NCBI RefSeq assembly: GCF_000003605.2
Contig: NW_003130860.1
Span: 343,209 to 400,711 of the forward strand
Direction: 5' to 3'
DNA length: 57,503 nt
Origin: Saccoglossus kowalevskii
Lineage: Eukaryota; Hemichordata; Enteropneusta; Harrimaniidae
The first letter of the stretch is position 1, and every line of letters begins with the position of its first letter. Positions 23,778-34,700 of the stretch are shown here, piece after piece. The translations under genes were made by a program, and so were the position numbers. The notes below the pieces were generated by a model. It did not search any database and was not told the DNA's origin. It saw only the letters and a program-made list of their open reading frames with translations.

Positions 23778-23938
23778 GGATTCATTCCATACATGCGACA
23801 GAAGAGAAGATAGCGAGTTTGTCCCGCATGATATGTCCGTCGTGTACCTGGTGCAATGCTCTGGTTGATGTAGTGGCAGGCTTGTTGTGTGAGGTTGACG
23901 GGACTACGTCGCATATCGGAGCCGTTAAGAGGGTGCAC
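23778..23938 (-). pseudogene. Tyrosine recombinase N-terminus (element A, truncated by gap)
   Basis: It reads LTQQACHYINQSIAPGTRRT then YHAGQTRYLLFCRMYGMN, the SAM-like N-terminal domain typical of DIRS recombinases (A.STRRTY..G..R...FC). The catalytic R-H-R-Y half would lie in the N gap. The open frame left of the gap (to 22880) is unrelated low-complexity sequence. Confidence 0.75.
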
Positions 23939-23959
23939 AGGTCTGGAGTTTTGGTTGGG

Positions 23960-24345
23960 ACCCTGTCTGTCTGAGGTGCCAGTCGCTGAAACCGCAATAT
24001 CTGTTGGTGGGAGAGAGAGTCAGCGATATCGTTATGTGAGATCATGACATGAAAGTTATTAGATGCTGCAGTGAAGAACAGCAGTTGGACAAGTTGCATA
24101 TACCGTGGACATGATGAGGAGCCTTTTTTCCATATTTGGACGACTGATATGTTATCGCAGTGAAACCGTATTCGAAGACCATACCACAAGTGGCCCCAAA
24201 TTAAGGAAGATAGTAGAATTGGGAGTATAAAGGGTCATTTGTAATGAATGGAGGCCAGGTGTTTGTGAACCAATGACCCTTGTAGAATGCCCCGTAGCCA
24301 AGTGTTGCTGAGGCGTCTGTAAACAGTTCGAATTCTGGGGACGGT
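23960..24345 (-). pseudogene. DIRS-like RNase H region (element A)
   Basis: The first part reads ELFTDASATLGYGAFYKGHW, with the RNase H T/D-A-S catalytic strand. After a frameshift near 24195 the second part reads FHCDNISVVQIWKKGSSSCP and later HNDIADSLSHQQILRFQRLA, the typical D.N.ADALSR...RF..LAP tail of DIRS RNase H. An in-frame TAA follows YYLP in the first frame. Confidence 0.75.
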
Positions 24346-24347
24346 AT

Positions 24348-25440
24348 CTAGTTTGGGTTGAGGAGGGATGCTGTGCCGTTCCATGATGGGAAGAAGTCAC
24401 GCCACCATTGAACGTCATTCCGGAATTCGTCACTGAGTGTTATGACTTGAGAAAGACTGGTGGCTGTCATGCTGATATCAATCATGTGCCTCAGGAAGAT
24501 GCAGCCGGCTGGTATGCACTTACATGCGAAACTGAGGCATCCAATGAGGGAGAGCAATTCACGTTTCGAGCATGTATGGCAGGTCAACCAGCTTGGCAGC
24601 TTGGAAAGTAGATCTGCAAGCTTGTACTTAGGTAGTCTAATAACCATGTGGACAGTGTCAAGCTTCACCCCAAGAAAGCAGGGACCCTCAACCTTTTCTG
24701 TAGCAACGGGTACCCCCAAGTGGTGACAACTTTGCAGCATGACATTCATATTGTGCTGGCAGGCGTTAGTGTTTGCCTGTCCAACTGTCAGGAAATCGTC
24801 TAGGTAGTGTAGAAAATCATTATTCCTTGCACGATGACTAACGATCCAGTGAATGGCATCAGCAATGTGGTTGAAGATGTATGGTGCCACACACGGTCAA
24901 AGAAATAGCATCCTTCCCCCAAAAAACCGAGCAGGTGCCAGTCTTCCTTCCGAACTGGGCATAAGGGAAATGCGTGTTTAACATCGATTTTTGCGAGTAA
25001 GGAGCCATGGCCATGCTTGTGAATGAGGGCTACAGCATCATCGATGCGTGAGTAACCCAATGAATGATCTTCTTTTGAGATATTGTCATTAACGCTGTCA
25101 AGTGTTGGTTGAGAGAGATCCATGATACTGCGAAAACCCCCACTTTTCTTGGGCCGTAGGCCAAGAGAATTACAGACGAAGTTTTTGAGGGGAGGTCGTT
25201 TAAATGGTCCCATAGTGTGACCAAGTTTGAGTTCTTTTTGGATTGATTCTGTGATGATAGAGGGGTTGATGCGAGCGGACTTGGCGTTGCGTGTAAATCT
25301 TGGGTAGTGCTTGCCGCAAAATCGAAGGTTGGCCCCATGAGAAATGTTAAATAAAATGGCTGCTACGAATGATTTGATCATGCAGTTCTTGCGCAAAGGA
25401 ATCGAGCTTAAGAGGTGTGCTTGGGTGCAGATTTTCGACC
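24348..25440 (-). pseudogene. DIRS-like reverse transcriptase (element A)
   Basis: Frame 1 (to ~24900) reads SFVAAILFNISHGANLRF, MGPFKRPPLKNFVCNSLGLR, PKKSGGFRSIMDLSQP and SLLAKIDVKHAFPLCPVRKE. Frame 2 (24890-24348) reads APYIFNHIADAIHWI, then FLHYLDDFLTVGQ with the YLDD catalytic motif, then CFLGVKLDT. Between them, at ~24895, about 18-20 nt are missing, exactly where the usual PFGLRSAP strand should be. Upstream, TPLKLDSFAQEL is in yet another frame. The RT is therefore inactive in this copy. Confidence 0.85.
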
Positions 25441-25525
25441 ACGTGAGCTGGCATGATCATTGGCATGAAAGGGTCGTGGTGTATGGCCACGAAAAAGCTA
25501 GTTTTTCGTCTCAGTATCGCGGTGG

Positions 25526-25981
25526 CTAGTGGCAGTGTGGCCTGCAGAGTGACAAGACGAACAAGACAAGACGATTATACCGGCATGGAGTTTCGCAGCG
25601 ATCTTGATTGAAATTACGACACACTGTATTGTTATCAGTTGGCATCAAACTTGATGGCATTGTTTGGCTTGGGTCGCGTGATGACGCGAGGCTTGTCGAC
25701 AGTTGTCGAGCAGCGGGCGGTTGCGAAATATTATTCGACTGTGTTTGACAGTTTCCTTGCTGTTGTTGACTATGAATGAGATCTGCGAGTTCGCTTCTGC
25801 TAACTGTGATGACATCGCTGGGGGAGTTCGTTGACTGTAGTACAGTGGGATCTCCATTGCGTGTTGACGATACTTGCGGAGGTGAGTCAGTTACGTCTAT
25901 ATAACCCTGCACGAGTTTCATTTGCCGCCCACAGACATTTATTATTTTAGTTGCCAGCATAGTTAAATTGCTGAACGGCAT
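25526..25981 (-). pseudogene. DIRS-like gag fragment (element A)
   Basis: Open frame of 151 codons with a Gln/Ser-rich middle (SRSELADLIHSQQQQGN) and a C-terminal cysteine cluster (VCRNFNQDRCETPCRYNRL) resembling the C-x-x-F/Y-N-x-x-x-C-x4-C-R-Y/F motif at the end of DIRS gag proteins. The remaining Cys/His of the knuckle falls out of frame, so a frameshift probably lies near 25560. The normal gag start is not identified. Confidence 0.6.
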
Positions 25982-25990
25982 TGGATAATT

Positions 25991-28330
25991 ATATGACGTT
26001 TTATATTATTAAAATTACTGTCTTAAACAAAACAGGTAATTTATTTAATTACTGATGCCCCTCAGCTATAACCTACTGCTCAATGGGCAATGTGGTTACA
26101 ATCATGTGTCACGGCAGAAAACTTAATGACGACCAGTAATTCCAAACACTACTATTATATCTCCTCTGGTGGGTCCATCATATCACAGACGCATGACCAG
26201 ATCTGTTAACAATTTAGGGGAGTGGGGTGTATGTGAGCTCAGAACTGTTCTCCCTTCACACTTTCACAGGCTATCCTCTTTCTCAAATCATCACCATATA
26301 AATGCTGAGTCACTTTGTACTAGCTCCACTTTTACCAGAGCCATTGGTGGTATTTCAGCACCATACTGAGCAGTCACTTAAGCTTGTATCATACATGTTT
26401 CAGGTAGCATCTCTCATGTTCCATTCAAAATAAAAGCTTTGCTCACCTTGATATCACTGAGATGTAAAAACCTGCATGTTTTGTTCTTTGACAACAGGCT
26501 GACCAAGTTCACCGTTGATTCGGTTACATTATTGTAATATCCAGACGTTAAACGATAGTTTTAGTATTGTTGCCATTTGGCGCTTGTTATATCTTTGCTA
26601 TGTATGACGTCATTGAGACGCGCATTGCATTGTGCGTTGTTATTAAAAATATATAGAATCCAACATGGCTGAATAGCGGGACCAAAAGCAATGTGTCGAC
26701 TATTTATTGACAGGGAAAGACATTACAATTATGGAACAACCAACTCTTTAAAATCAGAGATCGCAAGTACAAGCTACACCCATCTACATTCCCAGTAGAA
26801 CACAAATTATGGACTGGACTATAAGTAGATTGTTGTCGTTGTGCTCCACAAGAGTATTGTTGTAATATTATGCAACCTCAAATGTTCATTACCAATGTCA
26901 ATGATACACATGAGGCCGACAAGTTACATTACGCTGTCCAGAGTGGTCCTAGAGATGTCATGTTTGTTTACAAAGATGCTTGTATCCTTGAGATCCCGAA
27001 TACAGCGAACATGCATGACTGATAGCTCTGAACTTGTTAATTGTAATCACTCAATAAATTCATGTCCTTTTGCTTCAATAATCTTGCCTGTAGCAAGAGA
27101 ATCACAAATGATAATGACCATCTTCTTAGTGTCTCGCTACTAATTTGAGCTCCTTCCATTTGTTAGCTATTTCTCAGACTTGCTTTGATCGAAATCAAGA
27201 ACATGTATGATGACTTGCATGTACATTCTTCCTTTCGATCTGGTTGACATTTTGGTTCGCAAGTTTGCTAAACCATTTTGCAGAGAGTGGTGGTTGTCAT
27301 GGTAGACATGATTGTGATAATATTGATTGTAAGATGGGCAGAGATCGTCATTGTGAGAGCTGAGGTAGTTGTAATCTTAAAGGTATTTTTGATAGTGATA
27401 GTAGACACTATGGTGGCATTGTCAATAAAGCAATATGTTACTTTCCAAATAAGAATTGTGTTTTAGTTTTATTCTGAGGAAGCGGACTAAAAAAGCATGA
27501 TGTTCCCTCAAGCCTGGCATAAATAATGCTGATCCTTCTTAAACTTAGGCATGAGTAACAACCCTCCTGACAATCCCCAGTCCCTGGTATAAACCTCCTA
27601 ATGGTGGCACAAGACAACAAATGCATACAAGTGGATTCTCTGGTGTGACTTTTTGTGTGATTATATTATTGAGATGGATTGTTATATTGGGAAACTGCTT
27701 CTATCAACTTCCGACCAACTTCTACCATCTTCATATAGATGAATTTTTTGAGTTAAGACTACATTATTTATGTTTTTGGCTTTAAGATGAAGTGTATATT
27801 TGATTGCTTATTATGTCTTATCAGATGCAATTCAACTATGGCAGTCAGTGAATCAATCCTTGGTATATTTACATATCAAAAAATACTAATATTGACACTG
27901 CCAACTTACATAAGATGTTATTGAAATTTGCACCATCTGGTATAAAATTATTCTTTTAACAACGTGATCAGGCTGTTCTGCTGTAATATTAGAACAAATT
28001 GTTTGTGTTCATTAGTTGCTATACTTTTTAAGTGTTTTCTCAACTATGAATATTTTGATGCCTCAGTCTTGATCCCCAACACACGTGCAACACACCTCAA
28101 TCGTAATCCTCGCACACAACATCATGTGATCTTCTATCTCGTGCACGCCTTGCTTGTACAATTTCCATTCACATGCATATTGTAAGCTTGTACTTTCTTG
28201 GTGGTCATTTACCTAATCCTACTTGCCATACAATAATTAAGTTTTCCTGTATCTGGCTTTGCCTTAGCATAGTCATTCCTCATTCAGCAAACGACCTGAA
28301 CACATCATTCACTTTATTCGATAATTCCTC
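25991..28330. other. Intergenic stretch between two DIRS-like elements
   Basis: No recognisable gene or RNA. It may include terminal parts of one or both DIRS-like elements, but no inverted terminal repeat could be matched by eye. Open frames here are short and unconserved in character. Confidence 0.45.
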
Positions 28331-28338
28331 AGAACAGT

Positions 28339-28850
28339 TTGAACTCGCCAAACGATCTTCCAAGTACTATTGATGACCTCATTCAAGCTCGAATTGCAAA
28401 GGCGCTCGCATCATTGCAATTGGTTAACAATGCTCGATCCAAAAGTACAAACAGTTCGGAATATCACTGCGTCACAGGACCCACCAACTACCATGATGTC
28501 TCAAACTCGCCATCAAAATGTTTGTCTCTAGTTTCGATAATCAATTTGGCTATCGAAGTGACAACAGCCCACAGCTCCTCATGCGAGCTACGATCCGACA
28601 TCGCCATTCCCACAAATGTCAACAAACGGCAGCCATTACTTTTCAACCTCCTGGCATCCCAGATGCTCTCGACGTAGGTGGTGCACTCTTCGATTTCACC
28701 AGGACAGCCAGACCACCAGCTCCCATTCCACCAGCAAATCTTCCTATGCAGTATGTAGACTCATCAATGCTTTCAGCTATTTCTCTGGGTAAGTTCATCG
28801 AACTTAGAGATTTACATCCTGACTTTGAAAACAAATATCAGCTTTGACCC
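28339..28850 (+). pseudogene. DIRS-like gag relic (element B)
   Basis: Two overlapping frames. One begins MNSPNDLPSTIDDLIQARIA; after a shift near 28520 the other reads FQPPGIPDALDVGGALFDF and ends DSSMLSAISLGKFIELRDLH, resembling the gag segment that precedes FVDL..LLP in DIRS elements. Assignment rests mainly on its position upstream of the RT. Confidence 0.5.
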
Positions 28851-29299
28851 AGACAACCACGGAATTGCGTCATTTATGACCCAGGTGAAACGAAAAACTT
28901 ATAGACAGCTATGCATATTGGTCTCAGTGCTTCTCAGTTTTCCATGCCTACAGAGCTTTATACTTTTTATCGAAAAGCATCCAGTCTTCAAATTACTAAC
29001 GTTCATCGCATCAAAAGCAGTAATTGATCAACCTGAAGCTTGGCTTGCCTATGATAAATCATTCTGTATGAACGCAGCTTGATTTCCAACAACCAACTGC
29101 AGCATCCCCGATCCTCAGCTAGATCTTGTTCATTTTCAACAATCCCCACACTTGTCATTATAATAATACTAACATGTTTTTCCTTAGGCATGAGGGCATG
29201 ATCATGCTAACTAACTCAACCCAAACCATATTTCCAGCAACACCTCTCAAGCTGCACACTTTTGCATCATCCCTACATGGCCACCTAGACAAAGAGTTC

Positions 29300-30400
29300 A
29301 CAGGATCAGTACTACACACCATCTCAGAGGGCACAAAATCTTCGTTTCAACGGAAAATCTGCACTTGACAACTCTCTAGGCCTTCGTCCAAAGAAGACTG
29401 GTGGTCATCGTCTGATCCTAGACTTCTCTCAACCCACATCTGACATCATCATCAACCACCACTTAAATAAAGATGACTACACACTCTGTTACTCCTGTAT
29501 TGATGATGCCATTGCATTAATTCAGAAATGTGGCCAAAGTTCACTACTAGCAAAATCGATATCCAACATGCCGTTCAGCTCTCCTGTGAGGAAAGGTGAC
29601 TGAAATCAAGTGGCTTTGATGCTTCTTTTTCGATAGAGTCCTCCCCTTTTGCCTCAGATCAGCTCCGTACCTTTTCAACCACCTAGTCTAAGCAATTCAG
29701 TGGATCATCACCAATGAGCAAACACACATAAGCTCTTACACTACCTGGACGACTATTTTGCATTTGGCCCTCCTAACTCGCATGCATGCCCTCACATCAT
29801 GAACACCATGTTATCTGTGTGCAATAAACTAGGTGTTTCTATCGCCAAAAAAGGTAGAAAGCCCCTCATCTACACTCACATTCCTCGGGATTGAACTAGA
29901 CACAGTTAAAAGTACTCCCTGCTTGGCTCCATAAAACCTCCAGCACGAAATGAGAGCTCTTGTCGCTGATTGGCATGCTGAGCTTTGGACATATTATTCT
30001 TCGCCACATGATCAACTTCAGCACATTCGTCACTAATTTCAACAGTATCGTAACATTGATCGAAAACTTCCAACTAGACATTCAGTAGTGGTGAGATTTT
30101 CTACCATCCTGGAATGGTTCTGCATCATTCTTGGAGTCCCACTGGTCACCTGCTCCAAACCTTGAACTGTTCGCAGATACATCAGGTTCCATTTGTTGTG
30201 ATGGCTTCTACATTGGTCATTGTTTCACAATGTCATGCGCAGTAGATTTTCCAACCTTCATTGAGTGAAAAGTATGTATCCTTTTTCATCGCTTGTTCAA
30301 TTTTGGGGCATTAATAACTCTATTGCTGATTCACTTTCTTGTTTACAGATGCAACGCTTCAAGCAACTGGTTCCAACCGCCGACCATGTCCAACATCACT
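29300..30400 (+). pseudogene. DIRS-like RT/RNase H relic (element B)
   Basis: Fragments in different frames: NSLGLRPKKTGGHRLILDFS, CIDDAIALIQKCGQSSLLAK, PVRKGD, then ELLSLIGMLSFG, FLPSWNGSASF and LELFADTSGSICCDGFY (degenerate RNase H), and NASSNWFQPP near the RNase H tail. The YLDD region has decayed to a PGRLF-like reading. Stops are frequent; non-functional. Confidence 0.75.
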
Positions 30401-30479
30401 TCCACCTGATCTACTCCCAGAAAACATCATAGCTTAGAACTGCCAGCCGCCCACTCAAATACACAAGCCCTAGCAGCAC

Positions 30480-31690
30480 AAGCATAATTGGGCAATGCAG
30501 CATCGCAGACACAACCCGTCGAACCTACCAAGTTTTCCAATACCGCTACTACAACTTCTGTGACCTGTACCGTCTACCAGCATATCCAGTCACATCACAA
30601 GCAACCATTCGCCACCTACCTAGCTCAGACTGGCATAACATACAAAACCATAAAGGTCTACCAGGCGGCCATTATCCATCTACACACCCCGCTACACACC
30701 GACTCGGGCCAACCAGACAACATCTCGGACAACGTACATGTCACACGCAACGTAATATTACTGTAATTGGTATAGTACAGGTGTGATGATTCAAATACCA
30801 AAATGGCAACAGTAACAAAAAGATAACATACGAACACGGAGCCAACAGATGAGGTTTCAACTGGTACTGGTATTATTTTCTATGCAAACATCAAGTACAA
30901 TAACGCGGTAAAACTCCACTACTCCAATAACTAGATACTTAAACTCCAAATACAATTCAACGAGATCTCCGATCTGAACTCAGTGCTGAACAACTCCCCT
31001 ATATATACCCCCATTGTCTATAAATAGACCAATAGACCATTACATCAGCATACATAATGAGTCTGGAACTTACTACCAATTTCTAGAATGTCCCATTACC
31101 TTCTATTGCCTCCTACAGTGTTCTATTACCTATTCAACCATTTTCTTTAAAAAATCTAGAATATTCCACCCAGACAGAGTACGGTTCTAGAACATTCTCA
31201 GTGACACGGAAGTGGTAAATAAGTCGTATGCGACAGTACAGTCACAGTACAAAATGTCACCAGGGGACACAACAAAACCATGACTCCCTACCACTATGGA
31301 CATTCTACGACGCCTGAAAGAATCACTCCGAATGGTCAGCGTTTGCAGTCGCCTTCTTTGGATTTCTGCGAGTCATTGAATTTACTGCAATGTCTCCCCA
31401 GCATTTTGACAAAACCCGTACCTTACTGGTCGAAGACATAACATGTGCAATCGAGCTACATGTCTAGTTGCATGCCTCCAAAACTGATCCATTTCGTCAT
31501 GGCTGCATAAATTGCACCATCATTTACCTCAGTCTGTGCCGTTCGTGCATACGCCAAGTATCACAGCATCCGTGTTCCATTACCCCATACACCTGCCTAC
31601 CAGTTCCACTCAGGAAGTTTGCTTACACGTCAAAGCCTGACTACTCAATTGCTTGACATGTTGACCAGAGGCGGGATCCAACATCCACGC
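30480..31690 (+). pseudogene. Tyrosine recombinase relic split by an insertion (element B)
   Basis: N-terminal part 30485-30765: SIADTTRRTYQVFQYRYYNF then, after a frameshift near 30590, FATYLAQTGITYKTIKVYQA and AAIIHLHTPL. C-terminal part 31275-31690: LPTTMDILRRLKESL, FAVAFFGFLRV.EFT (one shift), LHASKTDPFRHGC, ending near MLTRGGI. The second and later catalytic motifs (HSFR, Tyr) are absent, so the 3' end is truncated. About 480 bp between the parts do not belong to the recombinase. Confidence 0.75.
30768..31246. mobile_element. ~480-bp insertion within the recombinase relic
   Basis: It separates two halves of the YR relic that should be ~75 nt apart. It contains CTATATATACCCCC (TATA-like, ~31010) and short inverted ends TGTGATGA (30781) and TCACA (~31246), reminiscent of a solo LTR. 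A clean target duplication was not seen, so the class is uncertain. Confidence 0.4.
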
Positions 31691-31739
31691 ATATAAACAT
31701 TCCATAGCACGAATACGTGCACTTTACACTTTAATACAT

Positions 31740-34700
31740 GCAGTGTATCCCATAATTTTTGGAAATCGCGAGTTTAGTTACAGTATTTTGACAAGCTCCG
31801 ACATTTATTCTGTCACGTGATGCTTATGTAAACATACAGTGAATGGCAGAAAACCTGAGGTGTCATCTATAATTTATAAATATTTTTTTCGTAAATCAAA
31901 TTGATCAATCCAGAAATGTCATGAAACAACATCTGAGTTATAATTAATATTAATTAGTTAACTCAACATCATCCAATCACCAAGCGCTCATTTTGAATAC
32001 ATGGGCGGTCGCAGTTTTATGTCACGTGAAGGCATGCGCGTAGATGATTATTATTTGAATTTAAATGAAAGCTTTCACAAATTTTCGTAAATATTTTTAC
32101 AAACTGAGGTACAGCTTTCTGCTTTTCGCTGTATTCAGTTTTCCAAACAATATGAGGCAAATGAAGGAATTGAATGAGATCCTAACATGAATGTCATAAC
32201 ACCCATCCGCTACTTCGAAAGAAGGAGACGACTCCTGGAGACGACTGTTAACTATGATTGCAGATAGATGGGAAGATCTCGGTAAAGACTCAAATATAAA
32301 TAAGAGCAAATTCAAATAATGGAAACAGATTTGGGGCGCGTATATTGATTCCACAAAATAATGTTCGAACCCAGTCAGTCCATTATTTACACCATGCGTC
32401 AAAGATGATGTGCAAGAACTTGAACTTGTCTGGTTTTCTTAGTGAATCGTTGGTTTAAAAATGTAACGCTGAAATACGAAATGAGACACTAACAATGTAG
32501 CGCTCAAATAAATGAACACTGAGTAAGTAAACATGTAACGCCCAAGTATATTGCATTTGTGTTTCCTTATTGTTAAGTAAAAGGCTTGCTAAAACTACGC
32601 TAGTTTGTTTGTTATCAAGAAATGTATTTTAAAAACGTTAATTTGTTGTGTTCTATTATTAAGTAAACCAATACAAATACTGTATTTGAATAAAGAAATA
32701 GAATGAATTCATGAAAATGGCGCCGATGTTTATTCAAATTCACTTTAAATTTCTGTATTGCCTCGGACTGTTACAATTTCCTGGCATTATATACTTGTTT
32801 ATACACGTTTAATAACTGACGGAAATGTCAGTACTTACTTGATTTCGTAAATTAAAAGTTCAACTCACTGACGTTAATATACTAATTTATTTTCTAATAA
32901 AATTCAAGGTCAGGAAAAAGAAAACTGTAAACATCGTTCAAATCTACTACATTACACTCTGATCACTAATATACTCATATATTTGTAATATCGGTTTAAT
33001 GTTGCAAGGTCTAACAACAGAATTGACTTCTCCCCTGACATTTCCACGTCGTAAAGTATGATGGGGCTTAAATGAATGGAGATTTTATGTCCAAATTTGA
33101 CTGAGTCTGCGTGTCTAATGTGACACCTTTTATTACGATATTGCCCCGTCATACGCATTCTCGGAGAAATTATTGTTATTCAACAGGCTATTCATGCGTC
33201 ACAGATTATAACACATAAACAACCTATTTTTCAAAGTGAACACCCACCTGATGCATATTATTTACTTATTTATCTATCTATTTATTTATTTATTTAAGAT
33301 TTGTTGATTTTTATCACGTCCTAATTTGTTTTCAGAAGTATGGGACAAATATTCATACCAATGAGATGCAACACTGTACAAACTACAAAGGTTGGCGAGA
33401 CAAAACTATTTTAAGTTCTGGAAGTAATGGCGAAATAAAATAGTCGATCATCCGGTAATTATTGGCTAGTTGACCTGGACATCTTAAAGCTGTGGAGGGC
33501 GTGGTTACATCAAAGACAAGAATAACGTAACCTCTCCGGCTCTATTTCATTTCAAATACAAGCTTTACAAAGTGTCGTTACAAGCTCGTCAAGACATGAA
33601 ACGAACTGTTCAACAGAAGCAAGGCACACAGTCTCCGCAACATTCAATAAACACACGGGATACTATTTTTTTTGGTCTATATTAAAATAATGTAGTGTCT
33701 AATCATTCTGTCTTTCCAGGTTCAACCTTTACAAGAATATTGGCAACCATGGTCGTCTATATCGTGTTTGAATTAATGAGATATCATCCGTACTAACGAT
33801 CTCATTATAGCTTCCGTGATTGAACTATGTTATCCGCTGGAAGAAATATATACTACACCGTAGGGGAAACTCCACGACGGAATGGGACGCTTTATACAAA
33901 TAGGTAACGTGATGATAATTGATTGTAAACAAACGTTTTAGATACGTTTAGCGTGAAGAAATAGGTTTGTCCAATACTGAACGAAATGAAATCGAGTAAT
34001 GTTCATACTTTGATATTTAAAAAGTGTCAAGCATCAACATTCAATTGAATTTTAATGTATACCGGACGAAAAAAAAGCCATTCCAACAATGTACTGTGCT
34101 AAGCTCAACTGTAGATGTGATCGTATGTTATTTTGAACTTACTGTTATCTTAGTATCCAATGCTGATCACTATAGTAACGTATTCTGATGCTGGATTCTA
34201 ACAACCCATCACAGTCACATCAGAAACACGGTTTAATCTCAATGCAGTGATATGAATAGTGTGATGTAACAAGTGTGTATCTCTCAACGTCCGGAGTACC
34301 CCCCCCCCCCCGATAGAATCAATTACTAGTACTTAAGCCTCTGTTAGTCAGAGTGACAGTCGTTTCTCGGGAAACCCTCGCTGACCATGCTCAACTTTAA
34401 ATATTTACACTCCACGCTTCATCTGGTGGCGTACTTGAAGAAGAATGACTCGCAAGAGTTCTTTCCGGCATACCTGAAACGGAACTGTCTCAAATCCATG
34501 CAAATTCAGCGGACTTGATGCCAAACAATGAAATAAACTTCATAATACTCATAATCATACTCATACTCATTTTCTGTGGTAAAAGTTATATTACTATTGA
34601 TCATCGTACCGGAAACAATCTGTGCTTGACGATGATGTTCTGGTGGTTAATCGTCAGTTGCCTTTCCACAATTTCGAAGCAAAAAATCATTGACCACATT

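Larger units (their letters stand above)
22530..25990 (-). mobile_element. DIRS-like tyrosine-recombinase retrotransposon A (broken)
   Basis: On the minus strand the order is gag-like (25981-25526), reverse transcriptase (25440-24350), RNase H (24345-23960), then the start of a tyrosine recombinase (23938-23778) that runs into the 710-N gap. This gag-RT-RH-YR order, with no integrase or protease, is diagnostic of DIRS/Ngaro-type elements. Several frameshifts and a small RT deletion make it inactive. The GC-rich block 22555-22810 stands out from the AT-rich surroundings and may be the element's 3' terminal region. Outer boundaries are estimates; inverted terminal repeats were not identified. 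Confidence 0.85.
28331..31700 (+). mobile_element. DIRS-like retrotransposon B (old, heavily decayed)
   Basis: Plus-strand relic with the same order as element A: gag-like (28339-28850), RT and RNase H (29300-30400, many stops and shifts), YR (30480-30765 and 31275-31690) split by an insertion. Shared blocks with A include NSLGLRPKK.GG.R...D.SQP and LLSLIG.LSF. It is much more degenerate than A, so it inserted earlier or belongs to an older subfamily. Termini not identified. Confidence 0.8.

Noticed and set aside
34387-34521. 44-codon frame beginning MLNFKYLHSTLHLVAYLKK
   Set aside because: Too short and without family features or neighbouring exons; not enough to call a gene.
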